DNA of 64,000 nt from JAGQLF01 sp964437465. GTDB taxonomy: Bacteria; Patescibacteriota; Dojkabacteria; J137. The position numbers were made by a program, and so were the translations under genes. The stretch spans positions 21,613 through 85,612 of the forward strand of contig CAYTGI010000004.1 in assembly GCA_964437465.1 (NCBI GenBank). The letters are read 5' to 3'. Below, in pieces: positions 37,241-44,624 of this stretch (its first letter is position 1; every line of letters begins with the position of its first letter). The notes beneath the pieces are model-generated. The model was not told where the DNA came from. It did not search any database and saw only the letters and a program-made list of their open reading frames with translations.

Positions 37241-37573
37241 TTATTTGTTCAAATGATAGGTAAGGGCTGCTTTGATAAAGCCTTTAAGCTCTGCTAGAGG
37301 AATTTCTTCACTTTCTGAAAATATAATTCCACGATTTCCGTCAAACTTAAATCTATCTTCATATTGAGATCTGAAATCATCAATTAACGAAGTCTGACAA
37401 TGAACGAAAATCCCATTTTCCTCTTTATCAGCTTTATGATCAATACGAATTGTAGTCCCACTCTTAGTTTTAGAAGGGATATAGCTAGGCTCTCCCCACT
37501 TCAAAGTTTCTTCTATTTCTCCTATTTCTGGGTTAGATTCAGCAATTTCAAAGATTAGTTCTCTAATTCTCAT
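37241..37573 (-). CDS. DUF1801 (YdhG-like) protein
   Basis: 110 aa. The diagnostic segment EIEETLKWGEPSYIPSKTKS is followed by a small alpha/beta domain. DUF1801 proteins are widespread stress-associated or accessory proteins of unclear biochemistry, often found beside AraC and glyoxalase-like genes, which occur within 3 kb here. The gene stands alone between the recG run and tRNA-Ser. Confidence 0.85.
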   Translation of the reverse strand: MRIRELIFEIAESNPEIGEIEETLKWGEPSYIPSKTKSGTTIRIDHKADKEENGIFVHCQTSLIDDFRSQYEDRFKFDGNRGIIFSESEEIPLAELKGFIKAALTYHLNK

Positions 37574-37659
37574 AAGCTTCTCTCTTATGTCCTAGGGGTA
37601 ATTGTTAAAAACTTCTTCTACTTGTTTTGATTTAAATGGGATCATAACTAAGTATACTA

Positions 37660-37690
37660 TAAAAGAAAATCCCCCTTAAAAGGGGGACTT
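37660..37690 (-). terminator. Intrinsic terminator after tRNA-Ser
   Basis: The self-complementary block TCCCCCTTAAAAGGGGGA (37670-37687) lies just downstream of the tRNA on the minus strand and is followed there by TTTTCTTTT. It reads as a GC-rich hairpin with a T-run. Confidence 0.8.
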
Positions 37691-37694
37691 TCTA

Positions 37695-37779
37695 CGGAGA
37701 GTGAGGGATTCGAACCCCCGGTCCCTTGCGGGACGCTCGTTTTCAAGACGAGTCCGTTCGACCACTCCGGCAACTCTCC
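37695..37779 (-). tRNA. tRNA-Ser(UGA)
   Basis: Reverse-strand cloverleaf: acceptor GGAGAGT/ACTCTCC, anticodon stem CTCGT/ACGAG around loop CTTGAAA (anticodon TGA, reads UCA), a long variable arm (GTCCCGCAAGGGAC) diagnostic of class II tRNA, and T-loop GTTCGAATC. Discriminator G. CCA is not encoded. Confidence 0.95.
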
Positions 37780-37857
37780 ATTTTAGCGGATTTTAGGTCT
37801 GATAATTATATCAAGAGAAGAGAAAATCGAAAAGCAGTTATTTGATACAATCATAAT

Positions 37858-38250
37858 ATGAAAGAATATAGAGGTTACATAATTGTGAGAAAACCGAAGA
37901 TATTCAAAATATTGAATCCGATTTACTACTCAGCCCAAGCGATTGGTACAGTGATCTTTGTTCCTGGAGATTTTGATTCTAAAAGAGTTGATATTCTTGA
38001 GCATGAATTATTTCATTTAAAAAGGCAAAAAGAGATTGGAGTTCTCAAATGGATCATTAAATATCTGATAAATTCTAAATTTAGATATATGGAAGAGTTA
38101 TTAGCATATCGCCATCAAATTGGGTTTTTGAGAAATAAAGGTGAAAAGATTAACTACGATCACTATGCTTCTTTACTATCTAGTAAGATCTATTTTATGA
38201 ATAAAAAATATGAAGATATTATTATTGATTTAAAAAATGAATCAGATTAA
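37858..38250 (+). CDS. Small HExxH protein, putative zinc metallopeptidase-like
   Basis: 130 aa. LEHELFHLKRQ contains a perfect HExxH (HELFH), followed about 30 residues later by MEELLAYRHQ, where the Glu could be the third zinc ligand as in gluzincins. It has no signal peptide or membrane helix. Such short HExxH proteins occur in phages and small bacteria and may not be active proteases. The last 14 bp overlap the start of the UDG-family gene. The family is not named with confidence. Confidence 0.65.
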   Translation: MKEYRGYIIVRKPKIFKILNPIYYSAQAIGTVIFVPGDFDSKRVDILEHELFHLKRQKEIGVLKWIIKYLINSKFRYMEELLAYRHQIGFLRNKGEKINYDHYASLLSSKIYFMNKKYEDIIIDLKNESD

Positions 38251-38821
38251 GAAAATTAAAAAAGAAATAATAAACCATCCCGCAAACAAGAAGTTTACTA
38301 AAAAAGGCTGGGAGCCGGTTTTTACAGCTGGACCTAATTCAAAGATAGTTGTTGTTGGTCAAGCTCCTGGAATTCGGGCTTAAGAAAGCTTAATACCTTG
38401 GAATGATCCTAGCGGAGTTAGGCTTAGAAAGTGGATGAATAATAGCGATGAAAAGTTTTATGATCCTGAGTACGTTTCTTTAATTCCTATGGATTTTTAT
38501 TTTCCTGGATCGAAGAAAGGAGGAGATTTGCCTCCTAGAAAGGAATTTGCAGATTTATGGCATCCGAAATTATTAAATGCAATGGATAAAGTAGAGCTTA
38601 TAATTTTAGCTGGAATGTATTCTCATAAATACTATTTAGGGAAAAGAAGATATAAAACTTTAACTGAAACTGTTAAAAACTATAAAGATTATCTTCCTAA
38701 TTTCTTTGCTCTACCCCATCCTTCTCCAAGAAATATTCATTGGTTTCAAAAAAATCCTTGGTTTGATGAAAAGATAATTCCTGATCTGCAAAGAAGGGTT
38801 AAAAAACTAACTGGAAAATAG
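38237..38821 (+). pseudogene. Uracil-DNA glycosylase family gene with one in-frame UAA
   Basis: The 195-codon frame (ATG 38237, TAG 38819-38821) is complete except for TAA at 38381-38383. Upstream of it is IVVVGQAPGIRA; directly downstream is ESLIPWNDPSGVRLRKWM, and later LPHPSPRNIHWFQKNPWF: the GQAPG and HPSPRN motifs of one UDG-superfamily protein. At the interrupted position (GxRA-x-ES) Gln or His is expected, and CAA to TAA is a single change. There is no frameshift and no other damage. It could be a recent pseudogene, a mixed-strain consensus, an assembly error or read-through. Confidence 0.85.
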
Positions 38822-38833
38822 GATAATAAGTTT

Positions 38834-39505
38834 ATGTTCAAAACATTTCAACTTTCAAAACAGAAAGGAATAAAATATACGGAATATCAATCGAAAAATC
38901 CTGATATACAATATTTCTGGAAATTAGAAACTGATATAGGAAAGAATGGTCTTGTTGACTATAAAATTATCCCAGATGGTTCAATAGATATAGTATTTGA
39001 AGAGGTTGAAGGCAAATTATTTAATCCATCTGTCTCTGCTCCATTTAGAAAGATAACCTCTATTGTCTTACCTCAGAATTCAATTTTTGTTGGAATTAGA
39101 TTTAATCCAGGGAAATTTAGAAAATATATTGATATTGATTGCCATAATATTGAGGAGGACTTTCTCGATATTAAGCGAAGAGAATACAGGAGTGTTGACG
39201 ATTTCTTAAGCTCATTGAAATGCAATTTACATAATCCACTCGCAAAGTATGATGATAGTCTTACAAAACTATTAAACTCATCACTCTCTCAAAAACAAAA
39301 AAGAAGAATTTTTAAAAATGTAACAGGCTTTAATATAAGAGAATTTAAGAAGATTATAAATTTCCAAAGCTCACTTACTAACGCATTTGAGGGGAATTAC
39401 TATGACTAAGCACATAAAATCAATGCTTATAAATCACTTATAAATATGACTCCAACTGAACTTAAAAAATATCTATAAGAAATGTCCGAAACTTACAATA
39501 CATAA
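38834..39505 (+). pseudogene. AraC-family regulator with two in-frame UAA codons
   Basis: 191 residues (38834-39409) form a sensor domain (YKIIPDGSIDIVFEEVEGK) and the first part of an AraC helix-turn-helix, ending NYYD. TAA at 39407 is followed in the same frame by AHKINAYKSLINMTPTELKKYL, the missing second HTH helix; family members read YYDQ-x-H at this point. A second TAA at 39476 is followed by EMSETYNT and a stop at 39503-39505. As it stands, the DNA-binding domain is truncated. The upstream UDG gene is interrupted in the same way. Confidence 0.8.
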
Positions 39506-39551
39506 TTCACTTTAAGTAATAATATAAATATATTAAATATTAAAGTTAATT

Positions 39552-39929
39552 ATGAAAAATTCATATCCATTATATGTAGTTAAAGATATTGAAGTCCTAT
39601 CCAATTTCTTGGAAAAAAAGTTTAATTATAAAAGAGTTTTTGAGTCTGATTGGTATATCCAGTTAGCAAATAAAGAACAACAGCTAGGCCTTATGATAGA
39701 AAATAGTTCCAATCAACCTGAGTTTTTACATCAAAGCTTTAATGGTCAAGGGGCAGTTCTTACAATTGAAGTAGAAAATGTTGATTCTTTTTATGGGAAA
39801 TTTGAAAAGTCTGAAATATTACACGATTTAGTAACAGAAGATTGGGGTCAAAGACATTTTATTATTCAAGCACCAGAAAAAGTATTGATTGATGTTGTTG
39901 AATACTCTGTCCCTGAGGATTATAGTTAG
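39552..39929 (+). CDS. VOC (glyoxalase/bleomycin resistance) superfamily protein
   Basis: 125 aa. One VOC domain with paired beta-alpha-beta-beta-beta units: LYVVKDIEVLSNFLEKKFNYKRVFESDWYIQLA, then AVLTIEVENVDSFYGKF and DWGQRHFIIQAPEKVLIDVVEY. The C-terminal Glu (VEY) is where a metal ligand normally sits. Substrate unknown. AraC, VOC and DUF1801 genes are commonly clustered, as here. Confidence 0.8.
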   Translation: MKNSYPLYVVKDIEVLSNFLEKKFNYKRVFESDWYIQLANKEQQLGLMIENSSNQPEFLHQSFNGQGAVLTIEVENVDSFYGKFEKSEILHDLVTEDWGQRHFIIQAPEKVLIDVVEYSVPEDYS

Positions 39930-40180
39930 TTTGATATTCCATAAGCCATATCCTCATTATGATCAAAATAACTCTCGACTTTAGGTAATAATCTTCTTTC
40001 TTACTATTTTTATATCCATTATTTTCTAGCCTTTGTTAATGCATTTATATTTTCTATGCAAAACAGTCTATAGTAAGAAATTCCTGATTATTAAGCTTTT
40101 GAATTAATTCTTCTTTAAGATCAAGGTTTAATTTTACTTTTACTAGATACAAAAGTGTACTTTATTCTATTATTCATTAC
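39926..40180 (-). pseudogene. Multiply frameshifted gene remnant
   Basis: On the minus strand, protein-like segments succeed one another in different frames. They begin MNNRIKYTFVS, continue VKVKLNLDLKEELIQKLNNQ and EFLTIDCFA, then ENINALTKAR, NGYKNSKKEDYYLK and ESYFDHNEDMAYGISN, with a stop at 39926-39928 that overlaps the VOC stop. At least three frameshifts separate them. The family is not recognised. The rest of 39930-40242 is AT-rich, ending in the PBP promoter. Confidence 0.5.
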
Positions 40181-40211
40181 TAAATAAATTCCGACAAGGT
40201 TGGCAAAATGG

Positions 40212-40217
40212 TATAAT
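40212..40217 (+). promoter_or_regulatory. Candidate -10 box of the PBP gene
   Basis: TATAAT lies 25 bp before the ATG at 40243, with an extended -10-like G immediately upstream. The -35 region (TTCCGACA at about 40189) is weak. Confidence 0.5.
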
Positions 40218-40242
40218 TGTAAGTTCAGAAATTTATAAAAGT

Positions 40243-43200
40243 ATGACAAAAACTGTAAAGCTTTCGAGTAAAAGAAAAAATACAAAGTCAAGAATGTCTA
40301 TAGCTAAAGATAATAGAAGTAAACTAGCTTCTAAATCAAGAAAGGCTTTGAAATCTAAAAAAACACAAGATGTAACAAGAAAAATAGCAAAAGTAGTTTT
40401 GATATTCATTGCAGTAATACTTATTGGAATGCTTGGAGGAACAATTTATGCTTTTAGCTGGCTTCAAGGATTAAACGATAATCTACCAACAGTTGACGAG
40501 GTTTTTCCTGAACCACCTATCTCAAGTGTAATTTATGATCGAACCGGTACACAATTATATAGAGTTATTGGAGATGTAAACAGTGATCCGGTTGATATTA
40601 ACCAAATTCCAGAAAGAGTTAAGTGGCCTTTTTTAGCTGCTGAAGATGAAGACTTTTATAATCATGATGGTTTTGATACTGCCGGTATTCTCAGATGCGC
40701 GGTAAATATAGCTAGATCAGGAGGATCTGATATCTGTGGGGGAAGTACAATTACTCAACAGTTAATAAAAATAACAGCATTAAATAATGTTGAAAGTCGT
40801 GTTGAAAGAAAAATCCAGGAATTGTTTATGTCTACAAAAGTTGAACAGGCAAATAATAAAGATGAGATCTTACAGATGTACCTGACCGTTACATCTTATG
40901 GATCAAATATTGTAGGAATTCAAACTGCTTCAAAATTTTATTTTGGAAAAGATCCCGCTGATTTAACTTTAGCAGAAGCATCAATACTTTCTTCTATAAT
41001 TCAAAATCCATCTTACTTATCTCCAACACAACCATTTGATGGAGATACAGAATCCTCAAGAGCAAGAGTTAAACAAAGACAACTATATGTTCTTGGACAG
41101 CTTAAAGAAAATATGGATTCCATAAATGAACAGATCTTAACTAATGCAAGAAGAATGGCTCAAGAGCAAGGTAAAGAATTTAATCCAGAAGAAGTAGAAT
41201 TATTTACTGAAGAGATGATCGCTGCTGCAGAAGTAGAAGAATTGGAGTATCGACCTCCACTTGCTACAGACATAAAGGCAGGTCACTTTGTTAACTTTGT
41301 TTTAAAAGAATTACAGTCTAAGAATTATAAAAATGGTGAAGAACCTTTCACTGAAGAAGAGTTACATACAGGTGGCTATAGAGTCTACACAACTCTAGAT
41401 TATGAACTACAACTACTAGCTGAAGAATATGCAAACCGAGCTGGAAATCAATATGATTACTGGAATATTCATAATGCAGCTGTGACTACAATAACTCCAA
41501 AAAATGGAGAGATAATAACAATGGCAGGTTCTAAAGAATTTTTTGGTGAAAGCGAAGGCTGTGATGAGAATGGAGCTAACTGTTGGTATAATCCAGAGGT
41601 AAATGTTCTTGCTACACTACAATCTCCTGGATCTACAAACAAAGTATTAGCATACTATCTAGCTTACGAATTAGGGATAAGTTACCCAGGTGATTTACTT
41701 CCTGATATACCTATTTCGTTTGGAGGATACAACCCAAAGAATTGGGATAGTGGATATAGAGGTGTTGAAAATACGGCAAGAGAAATGCTTAGACAGTCTA
41801 GAAACTTACCAGCACTAGTTCTTGCTGAGGCTATTGGTATTAATAGATATATAGAAACCTCAAGAGAGTTTGGATACTCTACTTATGCTGATGCTTCGCA
41901 GTTTGGGCACTCAGTTGTTCTTGGAGGAGCTACAGTATATCCATATGAACATGCTGCAGCATTTGGAGTTTTTGCAAATCAAGGAGATTATCTTGCTCCT
42001 GAATCAATACTAAGAATTGAAGATAGTCAAGGTAACGTTGTTTATGAAGCTAATCCCAATCCAAAAAGAGTCGGAAGTCCTCAAGCTTCGTATTTAATAA
42101 ATCAAACTTTATATAACCTTGAAGGAATCTCATGGGATGGAAGAGACATTGCTGCTAAAACTGGAACCTCTGAGCAGAATATAGATTCAACAATGGTGAT
42201 GTGGTCTCCTGACTTTGTAACGCTTGGATGGGTAGGTAATAATAATAATGATCCAACAGATCCATTCAATGGTTTTGCAAGTATTGTTGTAAAACCTTGG
42301 CTATTAGAGTATATGCAAGCTATTGGAGATGCTCCGTACTTTTCTAACAGAACTCCATTTGAGAGACCAGGGTTTGTATATAGAGGTGGCGGTAACTGTA
42401 ATGATGAAGGTGAATGTTTAGGTTTAGCTGCAGACTGGATGATTGAAGGGAAATCTTACGTTTCAAAGATAGTAACGGAAGAAGCTCAAGTTTGTACTGA
42501 CCAACCTAGTAGATTAGTTAGAGATATAGATATTGCATTAGGTCTAGCAGAAGTTAGAATATTTAAACAATACAAAATGCCTGCTCCTAGTTGGCAAAAT
42601 TACTTAGATGCTTATCTACAGAGACAAGGTAATTCTAATCTAATTCCAACAGAATTCTGTGACATTGATAGGACAAATATAGTTTCTGGACCGATAATAA
42701 GGTATGGATCTATTACTTCTCCTGATAGTAGTACTCTAAATGTAAGAGTTGGTGTATATCCAACAGGAGAGCCTGTGGATGAGGTTGAGATATATTTGAA
42801 TGGAAATATAGTGGAAACAATTAATAGAGGATTTCCTAATATTGATTTATCGATAGATATCGGTTATTTAGGATTGACTCCTGGAGAAAGGTACGGTTTG
42901 AGAATAGTTGCTACTGATGAGGAAGGAGAGTCTGACTCATTCTCAGATACTATTGTTCTAGGTGATCCTACAGGTCAAGGAGGAAACCCAGGTGGAAACG
43001 ATATAGGATCCATTTTATTTGAATATACTCCACCAGCTAACCTAACACACGGTGTTAATGTCGGTCCTGGTTTAACTTATACAATCAGTGTCCAATACAT
43101 TGGCCAGAATGATCTTTCAAATGTTCAGCTCTACCAAACAAATGAGACTATTGGTCAAACAATTTTACTAGGAGATATGAAAAGTATAGGAGGTGGAATT

Positions 43201-43335
43201 TATCATTTCAACAATTGGGGTGAGAATATTAGTGTTTCAAACTCTACTTACAGCTTCTATGCTACGGGAGTGACTAACTCTGGTGCAGTTATTAATACCC
43301 CAGCATCCCAGTTTGTTGAGGTAAGGGTTCAGTAA
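40243..43335 (+). CDS. Class A penicillin-binding protein (PBP1A type)
   Basis: 1,030 aa. A basic cytoplasmic N-terminus precedes one membrane helix (about 48-70). The glycosyltransferase-51 domain has EDEDFYNHDGFD with the catalytic Glu, GGSTITQQLIK, and the EILQMYL-x5-YG segment. The transpeptidase domain has SPGSTNK (SxxK), SRN (SxN) and AAKTGTSEQN (KTG). After about residue 800 come one or two Ig-like domains (VRVGVYPTGEPVDEVEIYLNG). It polymerises and cross-links peptidoglycan. It is monocistronic. Confidence 0.95.
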   Translation: MTKTVKLSSKRKNTKSRMSIAKDNRSKLASKSRKALKSKKTQDVTRKIAKVVLIFIAVILIGMLGGTIYAFSWLQGLNDNLPTVDEVFPEPPISSVIYDRTGTQLYRVIGDVNSDPVDINQIPERVKWPFLAAEDEDFYNHDGFDTAGILRCAVNIARSGGSDICGGSTITQQLIKITALNNVESRVERKIQELFMSTKVEQANNKDEILQMYLTVTSYGSNIVGIQTASKFYFGKDPADLTLAEASILSSIIQNPSYLSPTQPFDGDTESSRARVKQRQLYVLGQLKENMDSINEQILTNARRMAQEQGKEFNPEEVELFTEEMIAAAEVEELEYRPPLATDIKAGHFVNFVLKELQSKNYKNGEEPFTEEELHTGGYRVYTTLDYELQLLAEEYANRAGNQYDYWNIHNAAVTTITPKNGEIITMAGSKEFFGESEGCDENGANCWYNPEVNVLATLQSPGSTNKVLAYYLAYELGISYPGDLLPDIPISFGGYNPKNWDSGYRGVENTAREMLRQSRNLPALVLAEAIGINRYIETSREFGYSTYADASQFGHSVVLGGATVYPYEHAAAFGVFANQGDYLAPESILRIEDSQGNVVYEANPNPKRVGSPQASYLINQTLYNLEGISWDGRDIAAKTGTSEQNIDSTMVMWSPDFVTLGWVGNNNNDPTDPFNGFASIVVKPWLLEYMQAIGDAPYFSNRTPFERPGFVYRGGGNCNDEGECLGLAADWMIEGKSYVSKIVTEEAQVCTDQPSRLVRDIDIALGLAEVRIFKQYKMPAPSWQNYLDAYLQRQGNSNLIPTEFCDIDRTNIVSGPIIRYGSITSPDSSTLNVRVGVYPTGEPVDEVEIYLNGNIVETINRGFPNIDLSIDIGYLGLTPGERYGLRIVATDEEGESDSFSDTIVLGDPTGQGGNPGGNDIGSILFEYTPPANLTHGVNVGPGLTYTISVQYIGQNDLSNVQLYQTNETIGQTILLGDMKSIGGGIYHFNNWGENISVSNSTYSFYATGVTNSGAVINTPASQFVEVRVQ

Positions 43336-43401
43336 ACTTTTCAAATAATTCTTCTTTTGCTCTTCAGGTGTATATAATGTCAACAATTAATCAAATCAAA
43401 C

Positions 43402-43428
43402 AAAAAAGGACAAGTTTTACTTGTCCTT
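43402..43428 (-). terminator. Terminator of the infC-rpmI-rplT operon
   Basis: 9-bp stem (43406-43414 with 43420-43428), loop of 5, followed on the minus strand by six Ts. It lies 22 bp downstream of the rplT stop and is much weaker as a terminator in the plus direction. Confidence 0.85.
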
Positions 43429-43449
43429 AATATTCATTATTATTAGATT

Positions 43450-43794
43450 TTATGCTTTTACTTCTTCAAGAAGTGCTTGAAAGTGTTCAGGATGATCAAC
43501 AGCCATTGAAGCAAGATTCTTTCTATCAATGTCGATTTTACTTCCTTTAAGAGCTGATATGAATTTATTATAACTAACTCCACTTCCAGCAAGCATTGCA
43601 GATATTGTTTTAATCCACTCTTCTCTCTTTTGAGATCTAAGGTGTCTTCTGTGTTTTGCACTGTAATCCCCTGCATGAAGTGTGGCTTCTTTAGCTCTTC
43701 TGTAAAGCTTGCTATAAGACAGTCTATAACCTTTAGCCGCTTTAAGTACTTTTTTGTGTTTTTGCTTTTTAGCTTTACCTCTTTTAATTCTCAT
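43450..43794 (-). CDS. rplT: 50S ribosomal protein L20
   Basis: 114 aa. Canonical L20: MRIKRGKAKKQKHKKVLKAAKGY, then RDYSAKHRR-like AGDYSAKHRRHLRSQKREEWI and SYNKFISALKGSKIDIDRK. It binds 23S rRNA early in assembly. Last gene of the infC-rpmI-rplT operon, 3 bp after rpmI. Confidence 0.97.
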   Translation of the reverse strand: MRIKRGKAKKQKHKKVLKAAKGYRLSYSKLYRRAKEATLHAGDYSAKHRRHLRSQKREEWIKTISAMLAGSGVSYNKFISALKGSKIDIDRKNLASMAVDHPEHFQALLEEVKA

Positions 43795-43797
43795 CTT

Positions 43798-44004
43798 TTA
43801 TTTTTGTAACAATTTTTTAACTTTATTTTGTTCCACATTAGCAAGTTCAAGGTTCTTAGTATCAGTGTTTTTAGATTTTCTATTTGTTGTTCGAGAAAAT
43901 CTTTGTTTTCGATTACTTCTGTCTCTTCTAGTAACCTTACCACTACCAGTTAATTTAAACCGCTTTGCTGTAGATTTATGTGTTTTTGCTTTATTTTTCT
44001 TCAT
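43798..44004 (-). CDS. rpmI: 50S ribosomal protein L35
   Basis: 68 aa. MKKNKAKTHKSTAKRFKLTGSGKVTRR is the L35 signature. The start overlaps the end of infC by 14 bp, consistent with coupled translation in the infC-rpmI-rplT order found across bacteria. Confidence 0.95.
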   Translation of the reverse strand: MKKNKAKTHKSTAKRFKLTGSGKVTRRDRSNRKQRFSRTTNRKSKNTDTKNLELANVEQNKVKKLLQK

Positions 44005-44551
44005 CTTGTTTACTTTGTTTTTTATACTTTAAAAATATACTGAAATTCCTTCCTTCCTTATTGATTTCAGACATTGGTTCACTAAAATTATCAGCCATTT
44101 CAATTATTCTTCTTAAGGTTTCTTTCATATCTTCGAAATCAGCTCTTCTTACGTATTTCACGGTAATCTTTGCCTTACCACCTTTCTTAAGATATTTTTC
44201 GACATTATTCAATTTATTTTGAATGTCATGATCTTCAATTTTTGGCTTAAACCACCATTCTTTAAGCTCAACAGACTTAGTTTGATTCTTAGTCTTTTTC
44301 TTTTGAAGGTATTTAAACTTAGACCAATCAATGATTTTTGCTACTGGTATATCATGATTCTTTGCAATCACAACTAAGTCTAAGCCGGCTTCTCGAGCTT
44401 TTGAAAGAGCTTCTTCTTTTGATATTACACCTAAAACTTCACCATCGCTTTTTATCACTCTCAACTTATCTGCACGAATTCTCTCGTTTCTATCGTATTT
44501 TTCAAGATTATCCTTTGATTTTTTAGGTCTGCTTCTTTTTTTGGATCTAAT
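43991..44551 (-). CDS. infC: Translation initiation factor IF-3, probable AUU start
   Basis: The IF-3 signature NERIRADKLRVIKSDGEVLGV and the C-terminal domain (KGGKAKITVKYVRRADFE) are clear. The only ATG/TTG-type start in frame is the TTG at 44464, which falls inside the conserved N-terminal motif and would delete NERIRADK. The frame is open upstream to a TAG, and the best candidate is ATT at 44551 (186 aa, basic N-terminus RSKKRSRPKK). An AUU start is known for infC in E. coli, where it mediates autoregulation. A consensus promoter 31 bp upstream supports this start. Confidence 0.85.
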   Translation of the reverse strand: MRSKKRSRPKKSKDNLEKYDRNERIRADKLRVIKSDGEVLGVISKEEALSKAREAGLDLVVIAKNHDIPVAKIIDWSKFKYLQKKKTKNQTKSVELKEWWFKPKIEDHDIQNKLNNVEKYLKKGGKAKITVKYVRRADFEDMKETLRRIIEMADNFSEPMSEINKEGRNFSIFLKYKKQSKQDEEK

Positions 44552-44581
44552 TTTTCTTTTAAGTAACTATTAAACCTTTAG

Positions 44582-44610
44582 ATTATAGCGAAAAATTCGT
44601 TAAATCTCAA
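44582..44610 (-). promoter_or_regulatory. Promoter of infC-rpmI-rplT
   Basis: On the minus strand TTGAGA (44610-44605), a 17-bp spacer, and TATAAT (44587-44582) form a near-consensus sigma-70 promoter. The predicted start at about 44575 leaves a 24-nt leader before the ATT start codon. It separates infC from the ThrRS-like gene upstream. Confidence 0.85.
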
Positions 44611-44624
44611 TGAAATAAAGGATA

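Noticed and set aside
38237..39505. Genome-wide reassignment of UAA to glutamine
   Set aside because: UAA ends many intact genes in this window at positions where families end, for example yebC, ruvA, ruvB and pilB.
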